Shown here in pieces: positions 9,232 to 16,815 of a stretch of 17,821 nt of DNA. The stretch is taken from contig JALHDK010000094.1 of assembly GCA_022838965.1 (NCBI GenBank), positions 1 to 17,821 of the forward strand. Reading direction: 5' to 3'. The notes beneath the pieces were generated by a model, which saw only the letters and a program-made list of their open reading frames with translations, made no database searches and was not told where the DNA came from. How positions within the stretch are numbered: position 1 is the stretch's first letter; every line of letters begins with the position of its first letter. The translations under genes were made by a program, and so were the position numbers. The stretch comes from Actinomycetales bacterium. GTDB lineage: Bacteria; Actinomycetota; Actinomycetes; Actinomycetales; Actinomycetaceae.

Positions 9232-10350
9232 ATGCGTTGCGACTACTTCGACGCCGGCCGCTGCCGGTCCTGCACCCTCATGGGGACCGGGTACGCCGCG
9301 CAGCTCGCCGGAAAGCAGGCGCGCTGCATGGCCGCGCTCGACGCGTACCCCGGGCTGGCGTGGCTGGAGCCGCAGGCGAGCCCGGAGTCCGGGTTCCGCA
9401 CCAAGGCGAAGATGGTGGTAGGCGGCACGGCCGCCGCGCCCACCCTCGGGATTCTCGACGACGCCGGGCGGGGCGTGGACCTGCGCCGCTGCGGGATCCT
9501 GCAGCCGGGCCTCCGGGCGGCACTCCCGACGCTCGCGGCGTTCGTGACCCTCGCGCGCCTGGAACCCTACGACGTCCCGATCCGATCGGGGGAGCTGAAG
9601 TACCTGCTGGTCACCGAGTCCCCGGCCGGCGAGCTCCTGGTGCGGTTCGTGCTGCGCTCCGAGGCACCGGTCGAGGGGATCCGGCGGCATCTGCCCGCCC
9701 TCCTGACGACGATGCCACGCCTGCGGGTGGTCTCCGTCAACATCCACCCCGAGCACAAGGCGGTGGTCGAGGGTGAGCGCGAGCTGGTGCTCACCGGGCA
9801 GGACTCCCTGCCCTTCGCCGTGGGCGACGTGGTGCTCCGCCTGCGGCCGCGGTCGTTCGTCCAGACGAACACGGCCATCGCCGCCGAGCTGTACCGGCAG
9901 GCGCGGCGGTGGGTGGACGGGACGGGCGCCCGGAGCGTGTGGGACCTGTACTGCGGGATCGGCGGCTTCGCGCTGCATCTTGCCGCGCCCGGCCGGCAGG
10001 TGGTCGGGGTGGAGAGCGGCCCCGAGGCGGTGGCCACTGCCGCCGCCACGGCCGTCGACGGCGTGCGGTTCGTGGCCGCGGACGCCCTCGCGTGGGCCCG
10101 CGCGGCCGGGCCGGCGGAGGTCCCGGACGCCGTCGTCGTGAACCCGCCGCGGCGCGGGATCGGGCGTGACCTGGCGGAGTGGCTGGACGGCTCCGGGGTG
10201 GGCACGGTGGTCTACTCGAGCTGCAACGTGGACACGCTGGCGCGGGACCTCGCGGCGATGCCGGGCCTGCGGCCGGTGACGGCCCGGATGTTCGACATGT
10301 TCCCGCAGACCACGCATCACGAGGTGATGGTGCTGCTGCGCCGCGGGTGA
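9232..10350 (+). CDS. rlmC: 23S rRNA (uracil-C5)-methyltransferase, RlmC-type
   Basis: This 372-residue enzyme matches the length and layout of RlmC, which methylates C5 of U747 in 23S rRNA using S-adenosylmethionine. The iron-sulfur ligands sit at C3, C11, C14 and C87, the arrangement expected for RlmC. Then come FVQTN (209-213), the SAM-binding WDLYCGIGGFALHL (237-250), VVNPPRRGIG (302-311), the catalytic Cys331 in YSSCNVDTLARDL, and the C-terminal FPQTTHHEV motif. There is no N-terminal TRAM domain, which separates it from RlmD/TrmA-like proteins of the RumA type. The ATG at 9232 was chosen because it puts the first iron-sulfur Cys at residue 3; longer forms would lie in amidase antisense sequence. 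Its TGA is 41 bases before the NUDIX gene. Confidence 0.92.
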   Translation: MRCDYFDAGRCRSCTLMGTGYAAQLAGKQARCMAALDAYPGLAWLEPQASPESGFRTKAKMVVGGTAAAPTLGILDDAGRGVDLRRCGILQPGLRAALPTLAAFVTLARLEPYDVPIRSGELKYLLVTESPAGELLVRFVLRSEAPVEGIRRHLPALLTTMPRLRVVSVNIHPEHKAVVEGERELVLTGQDSLPFAVGDVVLRLRPRSFVQTNTAIAAELYRQARRWVDGTGARSVWDLYCGIGGFALHLAAPGRQVVGVESGPEAVATAAATAVDGVRFVAADALAWARAAGPAEVPDAVVVNPPRRGIGRDLAEWLDGSGVGTVVYSSCNVDTLARDLAAMPGLRPVTARMFDMFPQTTHHEVMVLLRRG

Positions 10351-10391
10351 CCGCGTTTGCGGCCCTCCGTGGTGGCGCGCATCATCGTGGG

Positions 10392-11057
10392 GTGACCGCT
10401 GACCAGGCCCCGCTGCGCCCCGGACTGGCGCGGCTCGCGACCGCGCTCGACCCCCACCTCGGGCACCACACCCGGCGGCCGCGGCCCGTGGATGAGCCAC
10501 GTCCGCCGCGACCGGCCGCGGTCCTCCTCATGCTCACGGACGCGGATCATCCGGACATCACCTTCACGGAGCGCGCCCCCACGCTGCGCCACCACCCGGG
10601 CCAGATCTCGCTGCCCGGCGGCGCGGTCGAGGTGGGTGAGTCCCCGGTGGCAGCCGCCCTGCGGGAGGCCCGGGAGGAGATCGGCCTGCCGCCGTCGGCG
10701 GTGCGGGTGCTGGGCAGCCTGCCGGAAGCGCACGTGACGATCTCCCGGTTCCAGGTGACGGCCGTCGTCGGGCTGTGGGACGGGACCGCGCCGATCGCGG
10801 CCGTCGGTCTGGACGAGGTGGCGGACGTGCACCGCTATCAGGTGGCCGACCTCGCGGATCCCGCCACGCGCGCCACCGCTGTCCTCCCCGGGGGCTACCG
10901 CGGTCCCGCATTCGTGTTCGGCGACCTGTTCATCTGGGGATTCACCGCCCACCTGGTCGACCACGTGCTCGAGATCGCGGGGTGGGCGCGGCCGTGGGAC
11001 CGGGGACGCGAACTGCCGGTGCCGCGGCGGTTCCACCGGGACCGGGCGATCGACTGA
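10392..11057 (+). CDS. NUDIX hydrolase, CoA pyrophosphatase-like
   Basis: A 221-residue NUDIX enzyme. The Nudix box G77-x5-E83-x7-REAREEIGL is complete. It is preceded by LRHHPGQISLPGG (65-77), resembling the motif of the coenzyme A pyrophosphatase subgroup (NudL/NUDT7), whose members cleave CoA and its derivatives into 4'-phosphopantetheine and 3',5'-ADP. The late segment AFVFGDLFIWGFTAHLVDHVL also fits that group. The GTG at 10392 was chosen as start. A GTG at 10347 overlapping the rlmC stop (GTGA) is in frame and would add 15 residues of unremarkable sequence through translational coupling. Probably cotranscribed with rlmC. The exact substrate is inferred. Confidence 0.85.
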   Translation: MTADQAPLRPGLARLATALDPHLGHHTRRPRPVDEPRPPRPAAVLLMLTDADHPDITFTERAPTLRHHPGQISLPGGAVEVGESPVAAALREAREEIGLPPSAVRVLGSLPEAHVTISRFQVTAVVGLWDGTAPIAAVGLDEVADVHRYQVADLADPATRATAVLPGGYRGPAFVFGDLFIWGFTAHLVDHVLEIAGWARPWDRGRELPVPRRFHRDRAID

Positions 11058-11158
11058 TTCGTCCACACGCTGGGACATGGGGATGCGCTTTTCGCGCGTG
11101 CGATGCATCCTTGATGTCAGCCGGCCGCTGCCGGGAGGACCGTCGGAAGGAGATGTCA

Positions 11159-11341
11159 ATGGGATTATCTGATCTCGCGAGCAAGGGCAAGGACCTGCTT
11201 GGCAGCGAGAACGCTGAGCGCATCAGCGACGACATCCTCGCGAAGGGCTCAGCCCTCGCCGATGAGAAGACCGGCGGCACGTACGGCGAGCAGATCAGCC
11301 AGGGTGTCGCCCACCTCGACAAGCAGGTTGGTACCGAATAG
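11159..11341 (+). CDS. MT0933/Rv0909-type antitoxin-like small protein
   Basis: A 60-residue hydrophilic protein starting MGLSDLASKGKDLLGS and containing ADEKTGGTYGEQISQG. This resembles the MT0933-like antitoxin family (small proteins reading MGxxDKAKDLxxx...DEKTGGKY). In Mycobacterium tuberculosis the family member Rv0909 is paired with a START-like toxin, Rv0910. No such partner is seen on either side here, so a role as antitoxin is doubtful and a CsbD-like stress role is possible. The ATG at 11159 lies six bases after AAGGAG; an in-frame ATG at 11153 is directly against the ribosome site and rejected. A strong terminator follows. The 101 bases upstream hold a small GCGC-TTTTC-GCGC stem but no clear promoter. 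Confidence 0.75.
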   Translation: MGLSDLASKGKDLLGSENAERISDDILAKGSALADEKTGGTYGEQISQGVAHLDKQVGTE

Positions 11342-11369
11342 ACCTCCGCGCCCTTGACAGCGCGAGCAG

Positions 11370-11405
11370 ACCGGCGCCCCACATCCACAGATGGGGCGCC
11401 GGTTT
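11370..11405 (+). terminator. Rho-independent terminator after the small antitoxin-like gene
   Basis: A perfect 12-base stem, ACCGGCGCCCCA (11370-11381) with TGGGGCGCCGGT (11392-11403), closes a 10-base loop and is followed by a short T-run. It lies 28 bases after the TAG stop and separates the small gene from the S9 peptidase gene, which must therefore have its own promoter. Confidence 0.85.
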
Positions 11406-11452
11406 CGCGTCCGGCGACACCCTCCCGCGCCGAATCATGATGAGATTGCCTC

Positions 11453-13512
11453 ATGTCTGAGGACCCGTACGCCTGGCTGGAGGACATCGAGGGTGACCGG
11501 CCCCTCGCGTGGGTGAGGGAGCGCAACGCGCTGGCGGAGGAAGTGCTGGCCTCGTCCGACCGGTTCGTCGCGATCGAGCGGGAGATCCGCGAGGTCCTCG
11601 ACTCCACCGACAAGATCCCCGCCGTGGTCCAGCGGGGCGAGCACCTCTACAACTTCTGGATCGACGGCGATCACGAGCGCGGGTTGTGGCGCCGCACCAC
11701 GTGGGACTCCTACCGGACGGAGAACCCCGAGTGGGAGGTGCTCATCGACGTCGACGCCCTGGGCCGCGCGGAGGGCGTGAACTGGGTGTGGCACGGCGCC
11801 GAGGTCCTCTACCCGAGCCGCGACCGGGCCCTCATCTCCCTCTCCCGCGGTGGCTCGGACGCCGACGTCACCCGCGAGTTCGACCTCACCACGCGCGAGT
11901 TCGTGGCCGACGGCTTCACCCGCGCGGAGTCCAAGGGCGGAATGGGCTGGGCGGCCACCGACGGCTCCGAGGTGTTCATCTTCACGGACTTCGGGCCCGG
12001 CACCCTCACCCGCGCGGGCTACCCGCGCACCGTGCGCCGCTGGCGCCGCGGCCAGCCTCTCGCCGAGGCGGAACTCGTGTACGAGGGCGAGCGGGAGGAC
12101 ACCTACATCGGCGCGGGCGCCGATTTCACCCCGGGGTACGAACGTGCCTTCGTGATGCGCTCGATCCACTTCTACGAGTCCGAGCTGCTCGAGATCCGGC
12201 CGGAGGGCCTGCGCCTCGTGGACGTGCCGCGCAGCAGCGAACCGATCGTCTGGCGGGACTGGCTGCTGGTCCACCTCCGCCAGGACTGGGAGGTCAGGGG
12301 CGTCACCTATCCGGCGGGGTGCCTCATCGCCGCCGACTACGAGGCGCACCTCGCCGGCGGGGCGCCCTTCACCGTGCTCTTCAGCCCCACCTCCACCACC
12401 TCCCTCGCGGACGTCACCGTCACCCGGCACCACGTCGTGATCACGCTGCTCGACGACGTCGTCAACCGGCTCGAGGTCCTCACCCCGCCGGCGAGGCGTG
12501 ACGGCGGGCCGGACGACGACGGCGGCTGGCGGCGGCGGGAACTCGACCTCGCCGTCGAGGGCGAGGAGTCCCCGGTCCCCCGGTTCAGCACGATCGCCGT
12601 CGGCGCGGTCAACGCCCGGGAGACGGACGACCTCTGGTTGACCACGGCCGGCTTCCTCCACCCCTCCACCCTCTCGGTGCTGCGCCTCGACGCGGAGGGC
12701 CGCACGCTGACCGTGGAGGCTCTGAAGGCGATGCCGTCGTTCTTCGACGCGACCGGCATGGAGGTGACGCAGCACTTCGCGGTGTCCGAGGACGGCACCC
12801 GCGTGCCGTACTTCCAGGTCAGCCCGCCGGGGCTGCGCCTCGACGGGGAGAACCCCACGCTGCTGTACGGCTACGGCGGCTTCGAGGTGCCGATGATGCC
12901 CGCCTACTCCCCCTCGCTCGGCCGTGCCTGGCTGGCGCGTGGCGGCGTGTACGTGGTGGCGAACATCCGGGGAGGCGGCGAGTACGGTCCCCGGTGGCAC
13001 CAGGCGGCGCTGAAGGAGAAGCGGCACCGGGCGTACGAGGACTTCGCAGCGGTGGCGCGCGACCTCATTGCCCGGCGGGTGACCCGGCCGGGCCGCCTCG
13101 GCGTCCAGGGAGGCTCCAACGGGGGCCTGCTGACGGGTGTCATGCTGACGAGGTTCCCGGACCTGTTCGGCGCGGTGGTGTGCCAGGTGCCCCTGCTGGA
13201 CATTGGATGGCGGAGTACGGCGATCCCGACGACCCCGCCCAGTGGGAGTGGATCCGGACCTTCTCGCCGTACCACCTGTTCGACCCCGAGCGCGACCACC
13301 CGCCCGTCCTGTTCACCACCTCCACGCGGGACGACCGCGTCCATCCGGGCCATGCGCGCAAGATGGCGGCGTTGATGACCGCGTCCGGCAAGGACGTCAC
13401 CTACTTCGAGAACATCGAGGGCGGCCACGGCGGGGCGGCGACGAACGCCCAGCGTGCCCGGATGCAGGCGCTCGCGTTCGAGTTCCTCTGGCAGAAGCTG
13501 GGGCGGTCCTGA
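11453..13512 (+). pseudogene. S9 family prolyl oligopeptidase, frameshifted by an internal deletion
   Basis: The gene starts MSEDPYAWLEDIEGDRPLAWV, typical of S9A prolyl oligopeptidases: serine peptidases with a seven-bladed propeller gating an alpha/beta-hydrolase. The first frame gives the propeller, the GYGGFEVP segment and the nucleophile Ser555 in GVQGGSNGG (codon at 13115). Just after CQVPLLD the frame breaks at about 13201-13204. WMAEYGDP, the catalytic Asp region STRDDRVHPGHARK and the His in EGGHGG continue in another frame to a TGA at 13510-13512. About 11 residues normally between LLD and WMAEYG are also absent, so a deletion of about 34 bases explains both the gap and the shift. 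The first frame would end at 13375 (640 residues) without Asp or His, so inactive. A sequencing or assembly error cannot be excluded. There is no clear ribosome site before the ATG. Confidence 0.85.
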
Positions 13513-13513
13513 G

Positions 13514-13897
13514 ATGAGCACCCCCACGCCCTCGCCCCGGCCGCGCACCGACGAGACCGGGCTGGCGGTCTTCGCGCACCTTTCCAGCCTCATCGCCGAG
13601 GTGGTCTCGGCGGGCTGGCTGAGCTTCGTCGGCCCGCTGGCCGTGTGGCTGATCAGGAAGGACCGCAGCCCGTTCGTCCGCGCGTGCGCCGCCGGGGCCT
13701 TCAACTTCAACCTCGGCATGTGGCTGATGAGTATCGCGGCCTGGATCTCCCTCTTCACGGTGGTGCTGATCCCGCTCGCCATCGTGCTGTTCGCGATCTC
13801 GATCCTGGGGATGGTCATCCTGCACATCGTGGCCGCGGCGAAGGCTTCGCAGGGTGAGGTGTTCGCCTACCCGTTCCAGCTCAGGGTCCTCTCCTGA
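13514..13897 (+). CDS. DUF4870 membrane protein
   Basis: A 127-residue integral membrane protein matching the DUF4870 (Tic20-like) layout. It has a hydrophilic N-terminus (1-16), a helical region with HLSSLIAEVVSAGWLSFVGP then LAVWLIRKDRSPFVRACAAGAFNFNL (about 21-70), and a long hydrophobic hairpin (about 72-112) before a short tail. The KDRSPFVR...AFNFN block is the family hallmark. Function is unknown; proteins of this family are widespread small bacterial membrane proteins. The ATG begins one base after the stop of the broken peptidase, so it is probably translated from the same message, and loss of the peptidase reading frame may affect its expression. A GGGGCGG within the peptidase end may serve as ribosome site. 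Confidence 0.85.
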   Translation: MSTPTPSPRPRTDETGLAVFAHLSSLIAEVVSAGWLSFVGPLAVWLIRKDRSPFVRACAAGAFNFNLGMWLMSIAAWISLFTVVLIPLAIVLFAISILGMVILHIVAAAKASQGEVFAYPFQLRVLS

Positions 13898-13920
13898 CCC
13901 CCGGAGGCACCCCGGCGGCG

Positions 13921-13926
13921 TAGGAT
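13921..13926 (+). promoter_or_regulatory. Candidate -10 element of the cupin gene
   Basis: TAGGAT is a close match to the actinobacterial -10 (TANNNT, commonly TAGGAT). It would start transcription at about 13933, about 50 bases before the ATG at 13985. No clear -35 is present in the GC-rich sequence upstream. Confidence 0.45.
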
Positions 13927-13984
13927 CGCACGCAAGGACGACCGGGACGCACGACCGGCCGGCACGGACAACGAGGAGGAGACC

Positions 13985-14398
13985 ATGGCGGACGACCGCG
14001 ACCGGGGACCGAAGCCCTATGTTCTCGACATCGAGGAAGCCACCATCGCGAACACCAACTACCGCACCACCCTCTGGACGGGTGAGCTGCTGCAGGCGAC
14101 GCTGATGTCGATCGAGGTGGGGGATGACATCGGTCTCGAGGTCCACCCGGACAATGACCAGTTCCTGCGCCTCGAACAGGGCAAGGGTCGCTGCCAGATG
14201 GGTCCGAGCCCGAAGGACCTTCCGTTCGACGAGGTCGTGGAGGCCGACTGGGCCGTCTTCGTGCCCGCCGGGACGTGGCACAACATCACCAACATCGGTG
14301 ATGTGCCCATGCGGCTCTACGCCATCTACGGTCCCGCCCACCACCCGCACGGCACCGTGCACCCGACCCACGCGGATGCCGAGGCCGCCGAGCACTGA
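13985..14398 (+). CDS. Single-domain cupin protein
   Basis: A 137-residue small cupin. Motif 1 is GLEVHPDNDQFLRLEQGKG (50-68) with H54 and E64 as likely metal ligands; the usual second His of HxH is replaced (HPDND), as in one known subgroup of stand-alone cupins. Motif 2 is VFVPAGTWHNITNIGD (91-106) with H99. The C-terminal tail HHPHGTVHPTH is His-rich and could bind metal. Catalytic role unknown; cupins of this size include isomerases, dioxygenases and sensors. A strong AGGAGGAG lies three bases before the ATG, and a TAGGAT -10 lies 58 bases before it. It converges on the membrane-protein gene, 37 bases apart. Confidence 0.88.
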   Translation: MADDRDRGPKPYVLDIEEATIANTNYRTTLWTGELLQATLMSIEVGDDIGLEVHPDNDQFLRLEQGKGRCQMGPSPKDLPFDEVVEADWAVFVPAGTWHNITNIGDVPMRLYAIYGPAHHPHGTVHPTHADAEAAEH

Positions 14399-14404
14399 CG
14401 GTCC

Positions 14405-14445
14405 GGCGATTCAGCCCTGCCGAACGGGAGGCGATTCAGCCCTGC
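14405..14445. repeat. 16-base direct repeat at the convergent gene ends
   Basis: GGCGATTCAGCCCTGC occurs at 14405-14420 and again at 14430-14445. The right copy contains the TGA of the minus-strand membrane protein and its last Gln-Gly codons; the left copy repeats that context 25 bases beyond, out of frame. It looks like a small local duplication of the gene end. Confidence 0.8.
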
Positions 14446-15251
14446 TGGCCGGGTGCGGGGGGATACGGCGGATTCTGGGGGTCGATCCGCTCACCGTAGC
14501 GTGGAGGTTCCGTGGGTGACTGCCCATAGCCCGTGGGTGACTGCCCATAGCCGCTGGGTGGGTATCCTCCGCCGGGCTGGTACCCGCCGGAACCAGGGGT
14601 GTACCCGCCGGCGGGTGGATACCCGCCCGGGGTGGTGTACCCGCCGCCGGGAGGCCCGTAGCCGCCGGGCCCGCCGTAGCCGCCATATCCGCCGGGTCCC
14701 CCGTAGCCGCCGTACTGGATGTCCCGGCGGTCGCGGTTGACCCGCACCAGCCAGACGATGCCCGCGATGAGCGCCACGAACCCCAGGAAGCCGGCCACGA
14801 ACCCGAGGACCACCGAGGTGGCCGCGCCCGGCGCATCCTGGATCAGCCTGTCGAGGTCTGCCGCGGGGAACACGGTCAGTGTGCCCGATGCGCCGTCGCA
14901 ACGGATCACGTACTCCCCCGCAGCGTTCGTGGAGAAGAAGACGATCCCCTCCCGGCTCGCGACGTCCACCTGGCCGCCGCCCGGCCCGGTCACGTCGCAC
15001 GAGTAGCCGGACCTCGGGTTCTGCGGAATCACCATCCACTCCGAGTCCGCCGGCAGCGTCGCGGCTGACCCGTTCGCAATCTGCTGGGAATTCGCGAGCT
15101 CCTCGAGGTCGAGGTTCCCGATGAGACCACCGATCCCCACCAGGAGCCCGATCAGGGGCCCGAGGAGCATGGCAAGCGCACCGAGCACGATCACGATCAC
15201 AGGGCCCGTCCGACTCGGGAGGTTCGCACGCTGTTGCGGACTGTAGGTCAC
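14436..15251 (-). CDS. Two-helix membrane protein with GYG/proline-rich cytoplasmic tail
   Basis: A 271-residue protein: short N-terminus, a hydrophobic segment (about 17-45), an external domain (about 46-142) with two Cys (85 and 118) that could form a disulfide, a second membrane helix (about 144-169), a basic stop (RVNRDRR), then a low-complexity tail (180-271). The tail is rich in GGYGGPGGYG and PPxGGY and includes GYGQSPT twice. The N- and C-termini are predicted cytoplasmic. The start is the second of two adjacent GTG codons (15251), because GAGG lies five bases upstream; the first GTG is too close. The frame is open further, to 15827, but that is antisense and overlaps hspR. No family recognised; actinobacteria have many proteins with such Gly/Tyr/Pro-rich ends. 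A TACAAT promoter element lies upstream. Confidence 0.85.
   Translation of the reverse strand: MTYSPQQRANLPSRTGPVIVIVLGALAMLLGPLIGLLVGIGGLIGNLDLEELANSQQIANGSAATLPADSEWMVIPQNPRSGYSCDVTGPGGGQVDVASREGIVFFSTNAAGEYVIRCDGASGTLTVFPAADLDRLIQDAPGAATSVVLGFVAGFLGFVALIAGIVWLVRVNRDRRDIQYGGYGGPGGYGGYGGPGGYGPPGGGYTTPGGYPPAGGYTPGSGGYQPGGGYPPSGYGQSPTGYGQSPTEPPRYGERIDPQNPPYPPAPGQQG
14511..14552. repeat. Two perfect tandem 21-base units in the membrane-protein tail
   Basis: CGTGGGTGACTGCCCATAGCC appears twice head to tail (14511-14531 and 14532-14552). On the minus strand it encodes GYGQSPT twice. The repeat is identical at DNA level, including third positions, so it is recent or actively expanding and contracting. 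Confidence 0.9.
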
Positions 15252-15282
15252 CACACCCTCGTTTCTCTCGTCCCTGAGCGCG

Positions 15283-15288
15283 ATTGTA
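15283..15288 (-). promoter_or_regulatory. Candidate -10 element of the membrane-protein gene
   Basis: The minus strand reads TACAAT, a near-consensus -10 and an AT-rich island in this GC-rich DNA. Transcription would start near 15276, leaving a 5' leader of about 25 bases before the GTG start at 15251. The -35 region is not recognisable. This separates the gene from the upstream hspR operon. Confidence 0.5.
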
Positions 15289-15331
15289 GAGTGCCGCCCC
15301 GCGGACGGCCTCAGGGGCGCCGGGAGCGGAC

Positions 15332-15745
15332 TCAGGCGCGGGGGCGCCAGAGCACCAGCGCGCCCCCCTGCGACTCGCGGCGAACAACCCGCCGACCGCG
15401 GGTGGTGACGACAACGTCGCCCTGGGGCCCGGCCGCGAAGATGCGGTGGCGGCCGGGCTCCGCCATCAGCTTCAGCCGTTCCACCTCGGCCAGGGCCTCC
15501 CGCAGCGCCCGCTCGAGGGCGAGAATGCGCCGGATCCCCGCGAGGTTGATGCCCTCCTCCTGGGAGAGCCGCTGCACCTCGCGCAGCTGCTCGATGTCGT
15601 GCATCGAGTAGCGCCGCCCCCGGCCGGGCGTCCGGGCCGGCGAGACGAGACCAAGGCGGTCGTACTCGCGCAGGGTCTGCGGGTGCATGCCCGCAAGCTG
15701 GGCAGCCGCCGAGATGAGGTACATCGGACGGTCGTTCGAGGCCAC
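15332..15745 (-). CDS. hspR: HspR, MerR-family heat-shock repressor
   Basis: HspR binds HAIR sites and represses dnaK-operon and clpB transcription; in Streptomyces DnaK acts as its corepressor. This 137-residue protein has the MerR-type winged helix (about 8-76): MYLISAAAQLAGMHPQTLREYDRLGLVSPART, then GRGRRYSMHDIEQLREVQRLSQEEGINLAGIRRIL. A helical stretch follows (ALERALREALAEVERLKL), then a short C-terminal region. It is the last gene of the dnaK-grpE-dnaJ-hspR cluster, the standard actinobacterial arrangement, so it should repress its own transcription. The GTG start at 15745 has an excellent GGAGGAG upstream. Its likely target in this window is the palindrome at 4279-4307. The gene is 50 bases from the dnaJ stop, across a strong hairpin. 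Confidence 0.93.
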   Translation of the reverse strand: MASNDRPMYLISAAAQLAGMHPQTLREYDRLGLVSPARTPGRGRRYSMHDIEQLREVQRLSQEEGINLAGIRRILALERALREALAEVERLKLMAEPGRHRIFAAGPQGDVVVTTRGRRVVRRESQGGALVLWRPRA

Positions 15746-15785
15746 TGGTCTCCTCCTTCCTGGTGCCGGGTCCGGCCTGGCGGAC

Positions 15786-15808
15786 GGCCCGCGTCTCAGA
15801 CGCGGGCC
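15786..15808 (-). other. Perfect hairpin over the dnaJ stop codon
   Basis: GGCCCGCGTCT and AGACGCGGGCC form 11-base arms around a single central base (in practice an 8-base stem with a 7-base loop). The dnaJ TGA lies in the loop region. No T-run follows on the minus strand, so it is more likely an RNA stability or processing element, or a weak attenuator between dnaJ and hspR, than a full terminator. Confidence 0.65.
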
Positions 15809-16815
15809 TGCTCCTCGAGGTGGGCACGCGGGTTCTCCCCCGCGGTCGCGGCGGCGAACTGCTCCACCGCCGCCTTTGCCTGGGCGTTCAGTTTCTGCGG
15901 GACCACGATGTTCACCGTCACCAGCAGGTCACCCACGCCCTTCGAGGTGCGCACGCCGTGGTTCTTCACCCGCAACGTACGACCCGACGGCGTTCCCGCC
16001 GGCACCTTCACGCGAACCGTCCTCCCGTCCAGGGTCGGGACGGTGATGGTGGCGCCCAGCGTCGCTTCGGCGAAGGTGACGGGGAGTGTCATCGTGATGT
16101 TGTTCTCCCCGCTCAGGCCGAAGACGGGGTGCGGGTCGACATGCACGGTGACCACCAGATCGCCCGGTTCGCCGCCGTTGCTCCCCGGCTCGCCCTTGCC
16201 GCGCAGCCGGATCTTCTGGCCGTCGTGCACCCCCGGCGGGATGCGCACGGTCATGGTCCGGCCGTCCACGGTGAGCTGCACCGTCGACCCCTCGACGGCG
16301 TTCCGGAACGGCAGCCGGGCGGTGGTGACGATGTCGGACCCGCGGGTCGCCGTCGGGAAGCCACCCCCGAACGGGCTGCCCCCACCGAAGCCGAAGCCGG
16401 TGGTGCGGCGCCGGCCACCACCGCCACCACCAGCCTGGAACATGCGCAGCAGGTCCTCGACGGACTCGGCGTTGCGCGGCTCGAAGCGCGTACCGCCCCC
16501 GAACATGCCCCCGAAGAGATCCTCGAAGCCGGCCGTTCCGGCCGCCCCACCGGCCCCGGACGTGAACCGGGGGCCGCCGCCGGCCATGGCGCGCAGGGCG
16601 TCGTACTGCTTGCGCTGCTCGGGGTCCGAGAGCACGGCGTAGGCCTCGCCGATGTCCTTGAACTTCGCCTCCGCGGTCGCATCCCCCGGGTTGCGGTCGG
16701 GATGCCACGTGCGGGCGAGCTTGCGGTAGGCCTTCTTGATGGCGTCGGCGTCGGCGTCCTTGGACACACCGAGGGTGGCGTAGAAGTCCTTCTCCAGCCA
16801 GTCCTGTCCGGTCAC
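15796..16815 (-). CDS. dnaJ: DnaJ-family co-chaperone without zinc finger
   Basis: A 339-residue J-protein that stimulates DnaK ATPase and delivers substrates. The J domain (about 9-75) contains HPD at 38-40 ([10 protein letters not shown]). A Gly/Phe-rich linker follows (about 78-165, with FGGMFGGG and [14 protein letters not shown]), then two C-terminal beta domains (about 170-315, with [19 protein letters not shown] and [12 protein letters not shown]). The CxxCxGxG zinc-binding repeats of class A DnaJ are absent, and the protein has no cysteine at all, making it class B (CbpA-like). The GTG start at 16815 lies nine bases after AGGAGG. It sits between grpE and hspR in the heat-shock operon, separated from grpE by 139 bases rich in hairpins. 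Gene symbol given by position and domain content. Confidence 0.92.
   Translation of the reverse strand: MTGQDWLEKDFYATLGVSKDADADAIKKAYRKLARTWHPDRNPGDATAEAKFKDIGEAYAVLSDPEQRKQYDALRAMAGGGPRFTSGAGGAAGTAGFEDLFGGMFGGGTRFEPRNAESVEDLLRMFQAGGGGGGRRRTTGFGFGGGSPFGGGFPTATRGSDIVTTARLPFRNAVEGSTVQLTVDGRTMTVRIPPGVHDGQKIRLRGKGEPGSNGGEPGDLVVTVHVDPHPVFGLSGENNITMTLPVTFAEATLGATITVPTLDGRTVRVKVPAGTPSGRTLRVKNHGVRTSKGVGDLLVTVNIVVPQKLNAQAKAAVEQFAAATAGENPRAHLEEQARV

Noticed and set aside
10179..10391. Longer NUDIX reading frame overlapping rlmC
   Set aside because: The sequence inside rlmC is shadow; the GTG at 10347 remains possible, but the added residues show no domain.
8836..10500. Long minus-strand frame across rlmC and the start of the amidase
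   Set aside because: Arg/His/Pro-rich shadow sequence opposite clearly conserved rlmC, with no recognisable motif.
11435..13027. Minus-strand frame of about 530 codons opposite the S9 peptidase gene
   Set aside because: The plus strand encodes a recognisable prolyl oligopeptidase; the opposite frame is compositional noise.
14490..14720. Possible CRISPR-like or intergenic repeat array
   Set aside because: The repeats are in-frame codons for a Gly/Tyr/Pro-rich tail, without uniform spacers.
15252..15827. N-terminal extension of the membrane protein up to 15827
   Set aside because: It would overlap hspR and the end of dnaJ, is Arg/Pro/Ala-rich noise, and a -10 element plus ribosome site support the start at 15251.
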